A stretch of 64,000 nucleotides of DNA from Trissonchulus latispiculum (taxonomy: Eukaryota; Nematoda; Enoplea; Enoplida; Ironidae), in assembly GCA_030248195.1 (NCBI GenBank), contig JASAND010000504.1:1-64000 (forward strand), in the 5' to 3' direction. A model generated the notes under the pieces. It saw only the letters and a list, made by a program, of their open reading frames with translations, had not been told where the DNA came from and did no database searches. Positions 21,526 through 34,322 of this stretch are shown here, one piece after another; the stretch's first letter is position 1, and every line of letters starts with the position of its first letter. Made by a program: the position numbers and the translations under genes.

Positions 21526-23529
21526 TCACCTTAATTGCTTGTCCTTTTGGTTAGCGTCCTTGTTAGCGTCTTTGGCATACTTTTCTGTTGCTTGACCTTG
21601 AGGTGTTTTTGGAATTGGCTTTAGCCGAATGAATCTTCCTGGCAACATTTCTGCTGGGGTTCGATTGGTGGACCTGTGATTGGCACTGCGGAAGGTTATC
21701 AAAATGTCTTCAAGCGATTGAAACAGCTCTTTGCCTTGAATTGTTGCTGCTTGTAGTCTCTCCTTTAGAGTGCGACAGAGTCGTTCAACCAGTCCATTTG
21801 CTGTATACGGCAATGTTGAATATCGCAGAGCTTTAGAAACTCTTGGAAGTGTGCAGTAAACTCATTCAAGCCAATTCATTTGGCAATCCGAAACGACCAA
21901 AAATGTGTCGCAGAAGGCAACGACTTTATCCGTCGTTAACTGTCGCAGCTGGCTACTTCTGCCCATTTCGTTGTGTAGTCTGTGAGAACCAGGAGGAATC
22001 TTCCCTTGGTAGGAGCGATTTCAAAAGGACCCCAAAATTTCTAGGGCTAGCTTCGTCTAAGGTAGAATAGATGTCGGGAGTCGGGACTGGCTTTGTAGGT
22101 GATCGATGAGTCATGACAGCCTTATCGCTCAATTGGCAGGGAAAGCAGTTGTTTACGTAGATTTCAATATCTGGATTCATTGAAGGTCACCAGTAGATTT
22201 GGCGGATCCTTTGTTTCGTCTGTGTTATCCCAGGATGCGAGTCGTGAGCGACTTCTATAATTCTTTGTATTAGTGTAGGAAAGTCATGTAACTTGCCTAG
22301 TAAAAGAATACTTCTCAATAAACGATTGCTCGGTTCGTGCTCGGTGTGTGATGCCTAGATGTAGAATCTCTTGGAGAATATAGAGCGACCGCTAGATTCG
22401 AATATAAAAGAGAGCCCTAGGATTGCTTAGAAAATGAGAAAACCATAACGTGACTTTACTTTGCAAGAGTTACAACAAATTTGAATAGAACAAAAACTGT
22501 TTTAGATCATCACTCAAAGACAAAATACAATATTAGCAAAACCAAATTTCGAGAGCCCAACTTTGACAAAAAACCTACCCAACAAAACCCGACTACTCCC
22601 CAACCAAAAATTGACACAACTGCCCTGAATTCTTCGCGAAGCTTCCTTTTATAGTTGCAAAACTACTGCTGTAGCTAGCCCAGAAAAGAAATTAGCTTTA
22701 TCATTCACGCATAAGTAAACATTTGAATTCTTGGACATTCAATAATTTAAACGTACTGTTGCGCTAACTTTATGAGAACAATGCGCTTCTGCGCCACACT
22801 GCTGCGCTGTTGCGCAGTGTAATTTACGAATACAATGGATAATATCCCACATTAGCTTTTCTGTCGAATCGATCATCTCTTCTCGAAACAGAATTCCTTG
22901 AATTTTTGATAATTCTTCTTTTATGAGATAATATGATTAAAGATCTTGTGTAAGCTTGTGTTTCCGAGGCCGGTTATGCTGCACGTTGCCACGAATTTGC
23001 TGAAACGTGGTATCTTCACAAGTTTGTACTTTAATCTCTTCCATGGTGATAGTAGTGCATTCTTGGACTGCAGCGATAATTCCACTGTCTAGAAGAGGAT
23101 CATCGTCTGGCAGGCATTAGGCAGTCTGGATAAGCAGCCTGCCGGCTGATTCTGATTTGCTGGCTTGTATTCGACGATCGTAATTTAAAAGTCGTGAGTA
23201 CCATCTGGCTGTGCATACAAGACGTCGACCTTTTCCACTTGAGCTCTTCTGCAGTGTCGTCAATGTTTGATGATCAGTTGTTAACAGAAACTGACGGCGA
23301 AACAGGTATGTGTTCTCATTCACATAACAACGTTCAAACGCCCGAACGCAGGCAAGCGCTTCCTTTTCACTGACAAAGTAGTTTTTTCTGATAGCGCTCT
23401 CGACGTAAAGGCAACGACCAATTCTTTGTTACCTTTCATTTGGGATATCATGGCTCTTACAGAAAGAGTCCCACTTTGCAACAGACTACTATTTCTTTTG
23501 TTTGCTCTTTCACCTTTCCCACTTTTCAC
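21526..23529 (-). pseudogene. Gypsy-type pol remnant (RNase H and integrase)
   Basis: Decayed minus-strand pol. RNase H pieces are at 23529-23117 (Phe-Thr-Ser-Arg-Ala-Leu-Ser and Leu-Thr-Thr-Asp-His-Gln-Thr). The integrase zinc finger (His-x3-His then Cys-x2-Cys) is at about 22250-22130, with a TGA where Trp is usual. The core start (Thr-Asp-Tyr-Thr-Thr-Lys-Trp) is near 21960-21990 in another frame. The core end at 21813-21526 has the catalytic Glu in Asn-Gly-Leu-Val-Glu-Arg. About 650 bp at 22330-22980 between RNase H and integrase match nothing I recognise. Multiple frameshifts; not functional. No LTRs seen. Confidence 0.82.
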
Positions 23530-23654
23530 TCAATTTTCTCACTTTGCACCTGGAGACGTCTAGGAAGAGGACCTATAGTACTAAGTGTTATTTCTCTTAT
23601 TCTTACAGTATTACTTTCTGGAAAGATTATCTTCAGTTTTTAAACCATGAGGTA

Positions 23655-23775
23655 TTAAGAACAACAAAAACAACAATAACAACGCATGAGGTGTCAAGAA
23701 CAGCAACACAACAACAACTTCAAAACAACCCAGCAGCAGCAGCAGCAACAACAACAATAACCCAGCAGGAACAAT
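23655..23775. repeat. CAA/CAG-rich low-complexity tract
   Basis: Imperfect AACAAC/CAGCAG repeats. No gene frame is attached. Confidence 0.7.
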
Positions 23776-24089
23776 AGTATAAAGCAAACATTAGCCTAGA
23801 AATTCGCCTAGTGTTGAATTTGCGAAGAAATTTCTCATTTCATTTCTAAATTTCTTCATCCATGAGAACGTGGTAATTGTTCTGATTACAATTAAGGACA
23901 TTAATTCTGGCAGTAAAAATATCCTTCGTTTCAGCAATCCCTTGGTCATTTTAAACGCATTTACTACCACGCCTCTTTGGATCGAAATGGTTCTCCAACT
24001 CGCTAATTCTGACTTTGTTTGCGTTGTGAAATTCTTGAAAGGTAACATGGAATACAGCAAGTCTGGGGTGGACGTGCCGAACTTCGAAT

Positions 24090-24948
24090 TCAAACTGTTA
24101 TTGTGCCCTTCAGCATGATTTGTGGTTCGAGGACCGTCGTTATCCCAACGATTCCAGAGACCAATCTTTCGATTGATTTGGAGCCATTCTTTTTCAAAAT
24201 ATCGGCAACTGATGCTAAATTCTGATCGACAACATAATTGTTGGTATGAAGGGGTGTTGAAAAAAATCTTGTCCAGGCTGCATACACCAAATGTGGATGT
24301 AGCAGGGAGAGTCCGATAAGCTTGCGAATCCAGTTCCGAACTTCAGTGAACTGTGGAGCATCGAACCCATGAGATTAGCTTTGCTGGTAGATTAGGGCCT
24401 TGAACATTTCAAAGAACAGCTTGCGAAAAATGAAACAAACAGTCACGGATCTTCGCATTCGGGAAACTGTGTTCTGCTGCTTTAATTGCCGGGTTGTTTT
24501 GTCAAATATAATTTTTCGGGTTCCATTTGATGGAAAGGCAGTCATTTCCAAACTGTTGAATCGATTGATTTCGAACAAAATCGAAGAGATGACGGTGGGA
24601 TAGTTCAAGTCTTTTGGGCATGAGGGCATAGACGAAGGGCATCGCTTCAGATCTGCAGAACCCCAAAATAACATATAGTTGTGCGAAAGGAATATGGGTA
24701 GGACGATACTGGAATGTTCCGCCTGCAATCGAACACTGACTTTGATACAAAATTCGCAAGTCAGTATCAGAAGTGCAGATAATAAAAGGAGGATCGGATT
24801 GTTGAAAGCGGATCAACTGTTCCCCGAACTTCAAATCTTCAGGATTGACAGAACAACGGCCAACAAGGGTAAGTTTAAGGAGGTCCATTTTTGGGCCATT
24901 TTTCGACTTTCTCCGATCTCGCTGATTTTTACCTATTTTATTGCCCAA
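24090..24948 (-). pseudogene. MULE-type transposase remnant
   Basis: The minus frame 24948-24502 contains Gly-Gly-Thr-Phe followed by Phe-Ala-Gln-Leu-Tyr-Val-Ile and Met-Pro-Phe-Val-Tyr-Ala-Leu-Met-Pro. This matches the MULE transposase domain, where the first catalytic Asp normally precedes Gly-Thr-Phe; here that position is Ala-Gly. A shifted frame (24728-24375) carries the next block, with Phe-Ile-Phe-Arg in place of the usual Cys-x-Phe-His. The 24290-24090 piece has the His-Thr-Asn-Asn-Tyr-Val-like C-terminal motif. Frameshifts and lost catalytic residues mark it as dead. FLYWCH-type DNA-binding domains common upstream of such transposases were not found. Confidence 0.75.
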
Positions 24949-25548
24949 ACGGTATATTTTAACGAGTTTTTAAAATTACAGTCGTAGTCTTTCGGTTGGC
25001 CACTAATTTCACATCAAAGTTGAGATTTCATGTGTAAAACATAGGAAATTTTAAAAGTTGTCATTTTTTAGCGTGCGCCAAAAAATCTTCCGACAAACGT
25101 TGATGAATCTGGACAAATTATACATTAATATAAGGCTAAAATGTTAAACTGAGGTACCCTGGAATTGGAATTTTAACTTAGACCTTTAAACTTTTTAAAT
25201 TAATTTTTGAAGGATTAAAATTAGACTTTATAATCAAGTGGTTTTAAATTTTAATCCTTCAAAAAATTAATTAAAAAAATTAAAGGCCTAAATTAAAATT
25301 CTAATTCCAAGATTCCGCAGTTTAACATTTCAGCATTATTTTAATGCAAAATTTGTCCAGATTCATCAATGTTTGTCGGGAGATTTTTTTGGCGCACGCG
25401 AAAAAATGACAACTTTTTCTACTGCCTATGTTTACACATGAAACCTAAACTTTGAAGTGAAATTACTCGAGAACCGTAAGACTTACAACTTTAATATTAA
25501 AAACTCGTTAAAATATACCGTTTGGACAATAACACGACAACAAATAAA
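24938..25548. repeat. Foldback inverted repeat, arms about 280 bp
   Basis: 24945-25222 pairs with 25248-25530 (for example AAACGGTATATTTTAACGAG against its inverse) around a short centre. It starts right where the MULE remnant begins. The outer flanks are too degenerate to give a target duplication. Confidence 0.85.
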
Positions 25549-26130
25549 ACGACAATAGACGGTATATGTTGAAATAGTGTATCAGAAAAGTAAGGTGTTT
25601 GGCTAGTTGCATATAATGAGGTGAATCGTGAATGTACTTGTTGCAAGCTTTAAATTATATGTAGATCTTTTTCCAACTCCAAACATTGACAAAATTATAG
25701 GACTTACAGGACAAAACTATTAAGCAGACACCACCACCACCACCACCTTAGAAATTGTTTATTGTTGTTTGTTGTTAATATTTATGATTTGTGCTATGCA
25801 TTTACTTTGCAAATGCAGATTATAAAATCTTTTTAATGAATTCTAATATGGAATACTATACTAAATAAGTCTAATCTATGTATCGATATGAGAGATAAAT
25901 CTGAAGATACACTTGTTCATATCAAGAAAAATTCTGGTCAATTCTTCATTAAATTACCTTTTGACATTCAGCTTGTCGTCAGAGAGAAAAAGTAGTTTTG
26001 TGAAAAAGGAGGCATACGAACAAGACAAACTTGCTATCAAGAGTGCATAATTGCACTATATTTAAGAAGAACAGTAAGCCACTAGAGGGCTTCTCTTCTT
26101 GGCATTGCGTAACGGTGCTCCGACCACAAT
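25549..26130. other. AT-rich non-coding stretch
   Basis: Only a short (CAC)n run at 25728-25747 stands out. Confidence 0.6.
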
Positions 26131-26136
26131 ACGCGA

Positions 26137-26362
26137 ATGTTCCCCCGTTTGGGGGGGGGTCGACCAGATCGACAACGCATACCCCCCTCCGTTTGGTGGG
26201 TGGTGGGAGGTAGTCGAAAAGAGGTCCCCGTTTGGGGGGGGGGGTCGTCAACAGCCAATCAGATTGCAGAAACCCCCCTCCGTTGGGGGGGGGTCTAGCA
26301 AAGGATTACGGTAGTTACAGCTTATTTCCAAAAATTGTCCCCGTTTGGGGGGTGGTCGCCCA
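26137..26362. repeat. Four CCCCGTTTGGGG-type G/C-tract repeats
   Basis: Blocks near 26140, 26190, 26227 and 26338 repeat the pattern C-run, GTTTG, G-run; a related block with CCGTTGGGG lies near 26277. Copies of CAATCAGATT or AATCTGATTGG at 26256 and 26390 are inverted relative to each other, suggesting a small inverted-repeat element. Confidence 0.7.
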
Positions 26363-26439
26363 AGCAGGCTAAGATTGCTTGAATCTGATTGGCTGTTGGC
26401 GTTACAGAACAAATTACATGCGAAGACCACAACAATGAC

Positions 26440-29400
26440 GCGCCCTCACAAAAGAGAGGTCATTCTGACAGTTTCGAACAAATATATTCTGAACTTCGGA
26501 ACAAATATTCCGAAACCTCTGACAACACAATTTTTCTCGAATGTTTGACATTGGTTACAATACCATGAATGGAAGGCAGAAAACAGCAATACAGTAAAGG
26601 AAAAGCGTCATTGATACAAGTGTCATAACTATTACAACAGCAAGCATACTGAAACAGTGAAAGCTAAATGGGGTATGGTCGAAAGGAGCCTGTGTGCCAG
26701 ACCCAGGACTACCAAGCTTAGACTAAGTCAAATGTTCAAGAATGTCCAAGCCACTAATCACCACCCATAAGGTGCAACACCAACAGTTAGGCAGATGATG
26801 AGGAGCAATTGTAGCAGCGTAAACGCTACCGAATCAAAAGAACCACAAAGACTCAATCCAGTTGACTACCAGTCTCCGGACTAAACCCGCTCGGGCTGAG
26901 CCCTCAATGACCGGGCTGAGCCCTCAACGACAAAACAGCCAGACCAAACCGAAAGCAACACAAAAAATACCACGTCAGCAAACTCCGCCATCCCGACCGG
27001 AAGCAAAACCTCCGCAAAGTGACCTACCGAGCTAAGCGAGCCTATAAAGTCAATTTGCGGTTATTTAGCAGTGCAGCAAGAAGGAATATGTTTACATAAA
27101 AAGCGATGCAAATAACTTCTTTAACTTGAGTCAACTGAGCAATTTTGAATATATTGTTTGAAACTAATTTTTTGGTTACCGTCTTACAATTTTCCCAGAT
27201 GTTTTAACGCATTACTCCTCCATTTCCCGGTGAACGTCCCAAGGTTGTTCCGAAACGCTTGGGGAATTCTGTTTCCAAAAAGGCCAATTAGAGTGAGTAG
27301 GGATTTTTCTGGAAAAGTTATGCACTTTTGAAGTAGTGTGAGAGCCAAGGAGTCTCAGGAATACCCCTGAATTCAAGGGGGAGGGAAGAGGGAGGGTGGG
27401 TCTTTAGTCCTTTCCATTTCAATGAGCCATCACATAGTCAAAGCAAAGGGAGAGGAGCCTAGGTTTAAGTTGTCCAGAGCTTAAGGAAAGCCTCAACCGG
27501 CTATTGATTATGTCTTAAGTAAGATTCTTCCTAGCAGAAAAAGAACCCTTCTAGGGATTCTAAGCTTAAAACCCAAGTCTTTGAGGCTCTAACTGGGATA
27601 TTCCCTTTTCCTTAAAATTCCTTCCATCATTTAGGACACTCTCTTCCTCTCTTCCTAATTAATGGGCAAAACTTAATTCCTTGATCCGACTTCAAATTTT
27701 TAGGGTGCGAATCTTTCAGTTTGTCTGTGCATTCAGCTGTAACTTAGCCTCCTGTATAGCAACTTAGTTGTCTCTTCCTTTTTCTTTATTTCTTTCTTTC
27801 TGTCTTTATCGTTAATCTTGATCTCCCAGAAAATGAATCAGTCCAGTTATATGTTAAGCACTTTGTTTGTTCCTTTAAGTTTTTACAAGTTATCAGCTAG
27901 AAATCTCCTGCATGTTGTATAGAATGTTTATGTTGGCGTTGGTTGGATTGAAAACTTAGTTGACAAAAACATTTCGTAAGATGGCACGTCGTAAACCACT
28001 ATTCAGTATATGTTCTTTGAATATCCACAATCGGATCGGATCGGTTGGAAAAAAATTAGCTGATCCGATCTAGTAAAATAATTAGTCGATCCGATCCAAT
28101 TTGAAAGATGAGTTTCCAACTCTAAGTATTAATAAGTGAGCAATCATGGTTCAAACTTGATGTCTGGAAAGGAATCACCACCTTAAGCAAATGCAGTTTT
28201 CATAGAATGGTGTTTGCTTAGAAACCCATTTTTAGCTGGGTTAGCGTGGTAACACAGGTTATTGAGTTTGATATAACCCTCCCTTAGGTTTAATACCTAC
28301 ACTAGGAAGCGCTTGTATATTTTTCCTTCCTATTATAAACTTTTGACGTATGTATTGGTTATCTTTCATATATATCCCAACACAGCTTTAGATTAGAATT
28401 TATGTTTGGTCCCGTAAAACTTCCAATCAGTTATTTTTATACATGCATACTTCTTCTAAGTTATAACTACTGAACTTTCAAACCCAATTTAGAGCTGCTT
28501 CTATGTAATCACCCAAGGCTTTAATTCTATCTTTATCCATCGCCAAACTAGTGGTATTATTTATGCATATTTACTCCTATTTGTGTGCTATGTTTTCGAA
28601 AAACTTGTATGTATGGAATGACCATTTGCGGAAAGTGGGAACTGGTGGGACTTCTCTAATTCCCAACGCAACGGTGAAGGGATATCGGAGTAATGTTCTG
28701 TTGCTGTCTTATCAGTGAAATTTAACTGGTCATTTGGCGTGTTTTCCAGGAAATTTAAGATGACTGTAGACAGGCATTATCTAATTCTGCCCACTTTATA
28801 ATATCAATATCTTGCCAATAAACTGGCAAAATATAAGAGGAACACCCTATTTACACTTTTGTTGTAAATTGTTTATATAAATGGTACAATTCCTGTTAAT
28901 GTTAGGGTCTGTTTGTGAAATTTTAAAGTACTTTGTGAATTGTAATTCATTGTGAATTGTGAATTCATGTACTTAGAGTATCCACCGTGACTATACATGT
29001 GCTTGGCGGGGGGGGATTCCCCCCGAGATCTGGAGCTCTCCCCAGAGGGGTCGCTCTCCTTAGAATTCGGTTTTTTCCTGTTTTTGGGGCGAAACGTTTG
29101 GTTTTTCTGGCTCCTTCGTCTGCCGGTTCACCCTTATACCCCAAAATTTTGCCTCCTGCACATGTCTGGTGGCCACTCGAAAATTTTAAGGTACAAGTTT
29201 TACTTTATTTTAAAAGTGGCGATCTTTTGTAGACTTAACTTTTTAAACCATTTACTCTCATTTATTACTTGCACTTTACTTTATATCAAGATGTTGCGTA
29301 ACATTTGTCAGGACTTTCTTACCAAATCTTAGCGATTAAACTTTTTCGATTTTTTACACGGATTAAAATTGTTTCCAGAGATGGATATACGATTCGATAT

Positions 29401-31140
29401 CTCTATCAAATAGCTGTGGACCCTTTCTTATGTAGTTACATATTGTGAAATTGCTTTGAAAAATTGTCGTGAAATTAGCTGCAATCTAAGCGCAACCTGA
29501 ATTTTGTCAGGCGACCGCTTTTGCCAAAATGTAGCAACCGTAGCTTATAAGAGAGAGATTCCGTGGCATTTTTGTGTTAGAAAGCAATGTATGTATCTGC
29601 TAAATTGCAACCTTCCAGGCTGCATGTTAAATGCAATGTTTTTTGCAAAATCTGCCTCCTTCAAGATAACAGCTTATGGGAACGGGGAGTGGGAAGGTAG
29701 TTGTAAATTGGCCATACCTCCGGTAATTTTCTTCTATGAACATTCAAACTAACAACGTTCAAACATTCATGGCTCAACATATTTGGAATGATTTGAGTTC
29801 AGCGAAAGTGACATATTTTTAATGCCAAAATGGGAAAATTGAGTATATATCTCACGATTACAAAGATGCTTCCAAAATCATTATTAGTTTCAACAACATC
29901 TTTCGTATTAACACAGTCTTAACCAGTGTTTTTTTCATCCAGAAGTGCATCTGGACGCAAGATTTCTTATCCGGACGCAACGAAATTATTGTTTCGGAAG
30001 AAATTTCACTTTTGTAAGAGTAATGTAACTAACGTTTTAAATACGCTTTCATACAATTAAATTTAAATCATGCCACTTTAAAGAAATTAACTAAACATTC
30101 CTAAATAAAACGATTTTTGCTCAAATAACACGCCAAAATAAAAATTTCATTGGAAGCAAAATTTCTTAACGGGACGGGACGCAAAGTTGACTCTAATTCC
30201 AAAACCAAGAAAAGCCCTGGCTCATATATAGCTACTACTCAAATGTCAGAAATTGTCAAAAAACTAAGTGCCCCGATTGCCCTGGAACTGCCCTGTCCTG
30301 CTTTGATTATTTTAAACAGGATTATGATTAGGGTGTTGTGTTAGTGCACTAAATAGAAGTTAATTTTGAATATTTTATCACATTTGGAATTGATTTGGAA
30401 TGTATGCTAACAGTAATATGTATGTACCCAAAAGAATTACCACCTTAAACGGGGATGTGCCACTTTTGCGACTACCATACCACTTACATATCCATTCAGT
30501 GATCGTTAGGTATAGTAGTGTCTTCATTATATAACGCATATATAGCCTCATATATACCGTACTCTTGATACCACCTAGATTCTACATGTGTAGATGACTG
30601 CTTTGTTTGGCCTGTTGAAGTCAATGTCTGAATTTTAACCAGAAAATGAACATCAAAGCTTGGGCACAAAGCTCGAGTAATTATGGTTCGCTAGTTTTCC
30701 ATTCCCGTTGTGGCCGCGGTCCTCTTTATCTAGAGGAATTATATTAGTAATAATTTCTATGGATTCCGAAATTTCAAAGTAAATTCTTTGGATCCAATGG
30801 ATAATCCCTATTTTATTTTCATTTTTAATTTGTATCCCTGAATCTTATATACGAATTTTCAAAGTAAATTATTTGGATCCAATGGATAATCCCTATTGGA
30901 TTTTCATTTTTAATTTGTATCCCTGAAACTTATATACGAATAATGTAGGAAAATGTTTGAGTGAAACTCGCAGCCTTAGCCAATATGGCAATCTGGTGGA
31001 ATATTCTGTTGAGAACACTTTTAACTTGGTTCATTTTAAATTACCATTGAATGAAAATTTCTGCTAGAGAGCACTGTATCTTCACTTTCCTAGCATATTG
31101 GTTTTGGCAAATAGATAAACTTTGCCCACCTACACCTTCA
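26440..31140. other. Long non-coding region
   Basis: No coding sequence was recognised in about 4.7 kb. A patch of GATCGG repeats at 28030-28100 matches the subterminal repeats of the hAT element at 43722. A GC hairpin-rich patch sits at 29008-29060. Confidence 0.55.
30767..30936. repeat. 85-bp tandem duplication
   Basis: Two adjacent, nearly identical 85-bp units (30767-30851, 30852-30936) contain CTTTGGATCCAATGG-like and ATTTGGATCCAATGG-like strings. Confidence 0.85.
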
Positions 31141-31260
31141 CTTTTCAGGGCCGGCCCCTCCCCGCAAATTTTTTTGAACGGCCCGGATCCGGCCCGGCCC
31201 TGTCTATTTTGGGCCCCGGCTCTGTTACACGGCCCCTCGGGGCCGGCGGAAGCCGATCTG
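31141..31260. repeat. GGCCC-rich segment, left
   Basis: Dense GGCCC/GGGCC words. Its inner part is inverted relative to 34097-34150 (GTTACA..GGCC..CCGGCGG). Together the two segments look like the ends of an element split by the insertion at 31272-33845. Confidence 0.6.
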
Positions 31261-31970
31261 CTCATTATATATGTGGCAGCAAGATAGTAAAGCTGGCAAG
31301 ATAGTTATCCTGCTAAGGCTTTGGCAAGATAGTTATCTTGCTAAAATGTTAGCAAGATAATTATCTTGCCAAAATTGTTGGTAAGATAGTACTTAATCTT
31401 GGTAAAGTTGCGTTAGGGCGCCCGTAAACTTAGGTCATTTTAATTTTTTGTGCGTTAGGGCGCTCAAATGGTGCGTTCGGGCGCCTGTTGTGTTAGGGCA
31501 CCTGATTGTTTTCACGATAATAAAGTGTTATTGTGAATGAAGATCTATTATAAAAGTGTTAACGAAATGCACAGTTTTACAGTATAAATAGAGGGGGTCC
31601 GCATTAATGAATATATTAATACCATAGTCTATTCGCCTAAAACAAAAATTTTACTGCTGAAATTTGAAAGCGCAAATTGATATTGAAATATATCTGTTTA
31701 GTGGAGTGTCAAAACAAAATCTTTGTTTACGCGCAAAAAATATAAGTTTATGGAAACGTGAAAATTTATGAAATCTTAAATTTTGAATTTGACTTGATTC
31801 TTTGGCACTTCGAAACTTGGAACAGGATAATTGTGATTATTTTACAAAAATTCAGAAATAAAAATAATTTTCAATTAATTTACATTGACTACTGATTTAA
31901 AGTATTCGTTTAATTAGTTAAAGATTTCACTAATTATTCCCTTCTATTTGTACTTTAAACTGTATGTTAA

Positions 31971-33205
31971 AGGGGGGGGGGGTCGCCAGGTACCAAATTT
32001 TATAGTCACCGATTTCGCTCATTTTTGGGTATTATATACCCCCATACGTGCCCAAAAACAAGACAAATTTTTAGAGTCCAGGGTCAATCCAGTCTAGAGA
32101 TATTGCAGTTCGAATCCATACAATTTAGTATTTACGTTAGTATGCCTCGCTGAGGGCTTCAAAGTCGCGTACACATAGGATGACAAGAGACTGTGGCATG
32201 ACAAATACATCAATTTAAAGCCTTTACCTGTAAGTGTTTATTACCGCATAAATTGCAGTGACAAGCCAAGCAACGAGCGAGACAGGGCGTTTGGACGATT
32301 TGGTAAAGCTTATTCCGGCTCTCATTTGCTTCAAACTTTAACTCCCTCTAACTTTCTCATACTGCATTTTAGAGACTTGGTGCAAGAAGATAAAATGTTC
32401 AGGACATCGAGAGCTTCAATTTGATATAAAATATGGCTATATTTGAAAAAGTTGAAAATTTGACATTTTTTGCCCATAGGTGTCCGCCATGCTATCGTAG
32501 TATGTCACCAGAGATAAACACAGGCTATTGGCATGAAACTTTACATACAGGTAGGTTTTATGCCAGCCTATTAGCATGCCAAATTTAATTGAGATACGTA
32601 CCTTAAGATTTGACTGACTTATGAAGCAGCAAACATGAAATTATCGAAAAATGACGATTTTTGAAGAAAAATGAAATTTCTGCTACCAAAACTGTGAGCT
32701 ACTGAAAAGCCCTAATAGGGATTGATTATATGCAAAATAAAGCTCTAGCAATATACTGTGCTAATATCTAAACGCAAAGTTTCTACACCAAAGGGTTAGT
32801 TCAGGACAGGACAAAACGTTCAATGACCTACACATTTGCAGAGCGATTTTGAGCAAAAACCTCTTTTCCCGAACTTTGAAAATTCGTATAAAATCAGCGG
32901 CCCTACAGGAAATAACGTCGTATAGATATTAGCACTCTACCTAGTCCAAATTAGGTTTTACAGCGAGTTGTAGTCGATTTGCTCTTACACAGCGCTCAAA
33001 TTTTTGGTAGCAGATAAATTTTCCTAACTTTTTCATTTTCCTATGTTTAACACATGTCGGGGTCACCTTTGGAGGGCTATTGTGAATGATAGGAAAAGTT
33101 TTGCAACAAACGCACTTATCTTGTTTTGGGGACCCATGAGGACTACAAAATATGTGAAAATGAGAAAAATCGGAGATGGTCGAAAAATCGCGACCCCCCC
33201 CCCCC
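31971..33205. mobile_element. TTAA-flanked element with G-run/C-run termini
   Basis: 1235 bp between TTAA at 31967-31970 and 33206-33209. Ends are AGGGGGGGGGGTCGC and, inverted, a C-run preceded by GCGA. TTAA duplication fits piggyBac or Kolobok-type elements. Non-coding. Confidence 0.72.
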
Positions 33206-33216
33206 TTAAGTACAAT

Positions 33217-33633
33217 CAAGAGTACATAATAGATAAGAGTATGACAACAGGCAGGCTCTCTGTTATCAGAGCAAAAACTATGCTATGCGCGCTATCGGCT
33301 AACCCCCCCCACAAATTGACCCCCTCTCACACCGCCCCTATATGGGTACATAGTTCCAAACGGGGGTCGCTCACTCGCTTAGTATGTTTTGTACATGCAT
33401 ATGTTAAACATACACGCTTGCACCCTGTTCCCAAATTAGGCCTCGGTTAATTATAACGTGTAATTATGCAAAGCAGTGAGCGACCCCCGTTTGGACCCCG
33501 TACCCATATAGGGGCGGTGTGAGAGGGGGTCAATTTGTGGGGGGGGGTTAGCCGATAGCGAGCATAGCATAGTTTTTGCTCTGATAACAGAGAGCCTGCC
33601 TGTTGTCATACTCTTATCTATTATGTACTCTTG
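33217..33633. mobile_element. Palindromic MITE copy C
   Basis: 417 bp with ends CAAGAGTACATAATAG and the inverse. Perfect 7-bp duplication GTACAAT (33210-33216, 33634-33640). It lies immediately beside the TTAA element. The halves are reverse complements through TTATCAGAGCAAAAACTATG. Confidence 0.93.
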
Positions 33634-34096
33634 GTACAATGAAAGAAACAGACTCGGTTGTTTCCTATTGGAATAGTCGCCTCATAACGCACAGACTGGG
33701 CGCCCTGACGCACACACTGGGAACCCTAACGCACACATTGGACGCCCTAACGCACCTTGTCCAAAAATTGAAAAAAAGCGCCCTAACGCAATACAAAGTC
33801 TCAGCAAGATAACTATCTTGCCAATTTTACTATCTTGCTACGACATATACCTATAACAACTGAATTTAATAACAACAGCAACAGCTTTACAATTACAGTT
33901 CTATGTTTCCTGCTGTACATATATTGATATTTTTGGCTTATATATAGCTTACAAGCCACCAACAATTATTGATCACGAACAATAGATCCGAATATAAAAT
34001 ATTTATTAAAATCGTTAAACGGATGAAGATCAAGACTGCCAGTATATGGTATAGTACCAATATAAGTGAAAAGGGTAAGCAAGAGGCTGTAAAATG

Positions 34097-34190
34097 GAGT
34101 CTGGGCCGCCGGGGCCGACGAGGTCATGTAACGGAGCCGGAGCATGGGGCCGGGCCCGGGCCTGGTCGGTCCCGGCCCCGCATTTTTGCT
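34097..34190. repeat. GGCCC-rich segment, right
   Basis: GC-rich counterpart of 31141-31260, partly in inverted orientation. It separates the 2.6-kb inverted-repeat element from the Gypsy-type element that follows. Confidence 0.55.
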
Positions 34191-34322
34191 AACGGCGCAA
34201 CCGTACTCTCTAGACACTAAAGCTTTCGATAAACATCAAATAATATATTATATATATATTATATACGCTCCTCCACCATTATATAATTTTTATACTTTTT
34301 CAAATATCAGTTTTGAAATTTC

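Larger units (their letters stand above)
31272..33845. mobile_element. 2.6-kb inverted-repeat element with GCGTTAGGGCGC and GCAAGATAG arrays
   Basis: Termini TGTGGCAGCAAGATAG and, inverted, TGTCGTAGCAAGATAG, flanked on both sides by TATA (31268-31271, 33846-33849). Terminal homology runs about 45 bp, with palindromes GCAAGATAGTTATCTTGC. Next to it, both sides carry GCGTTAGGGCGC-type repeats in opposite orientation (31408-31505, 33680-33790). No transposase seen. It hosts the elements at 31971 and 33217. Confidence 0.8.

Noticed and set aside
23655..25747. Regular repeats considered as a CRISPR array
   Set aside because: CAA/CAG and CAC tracts are microsatellites without spacers, and the window is eukaryotic.
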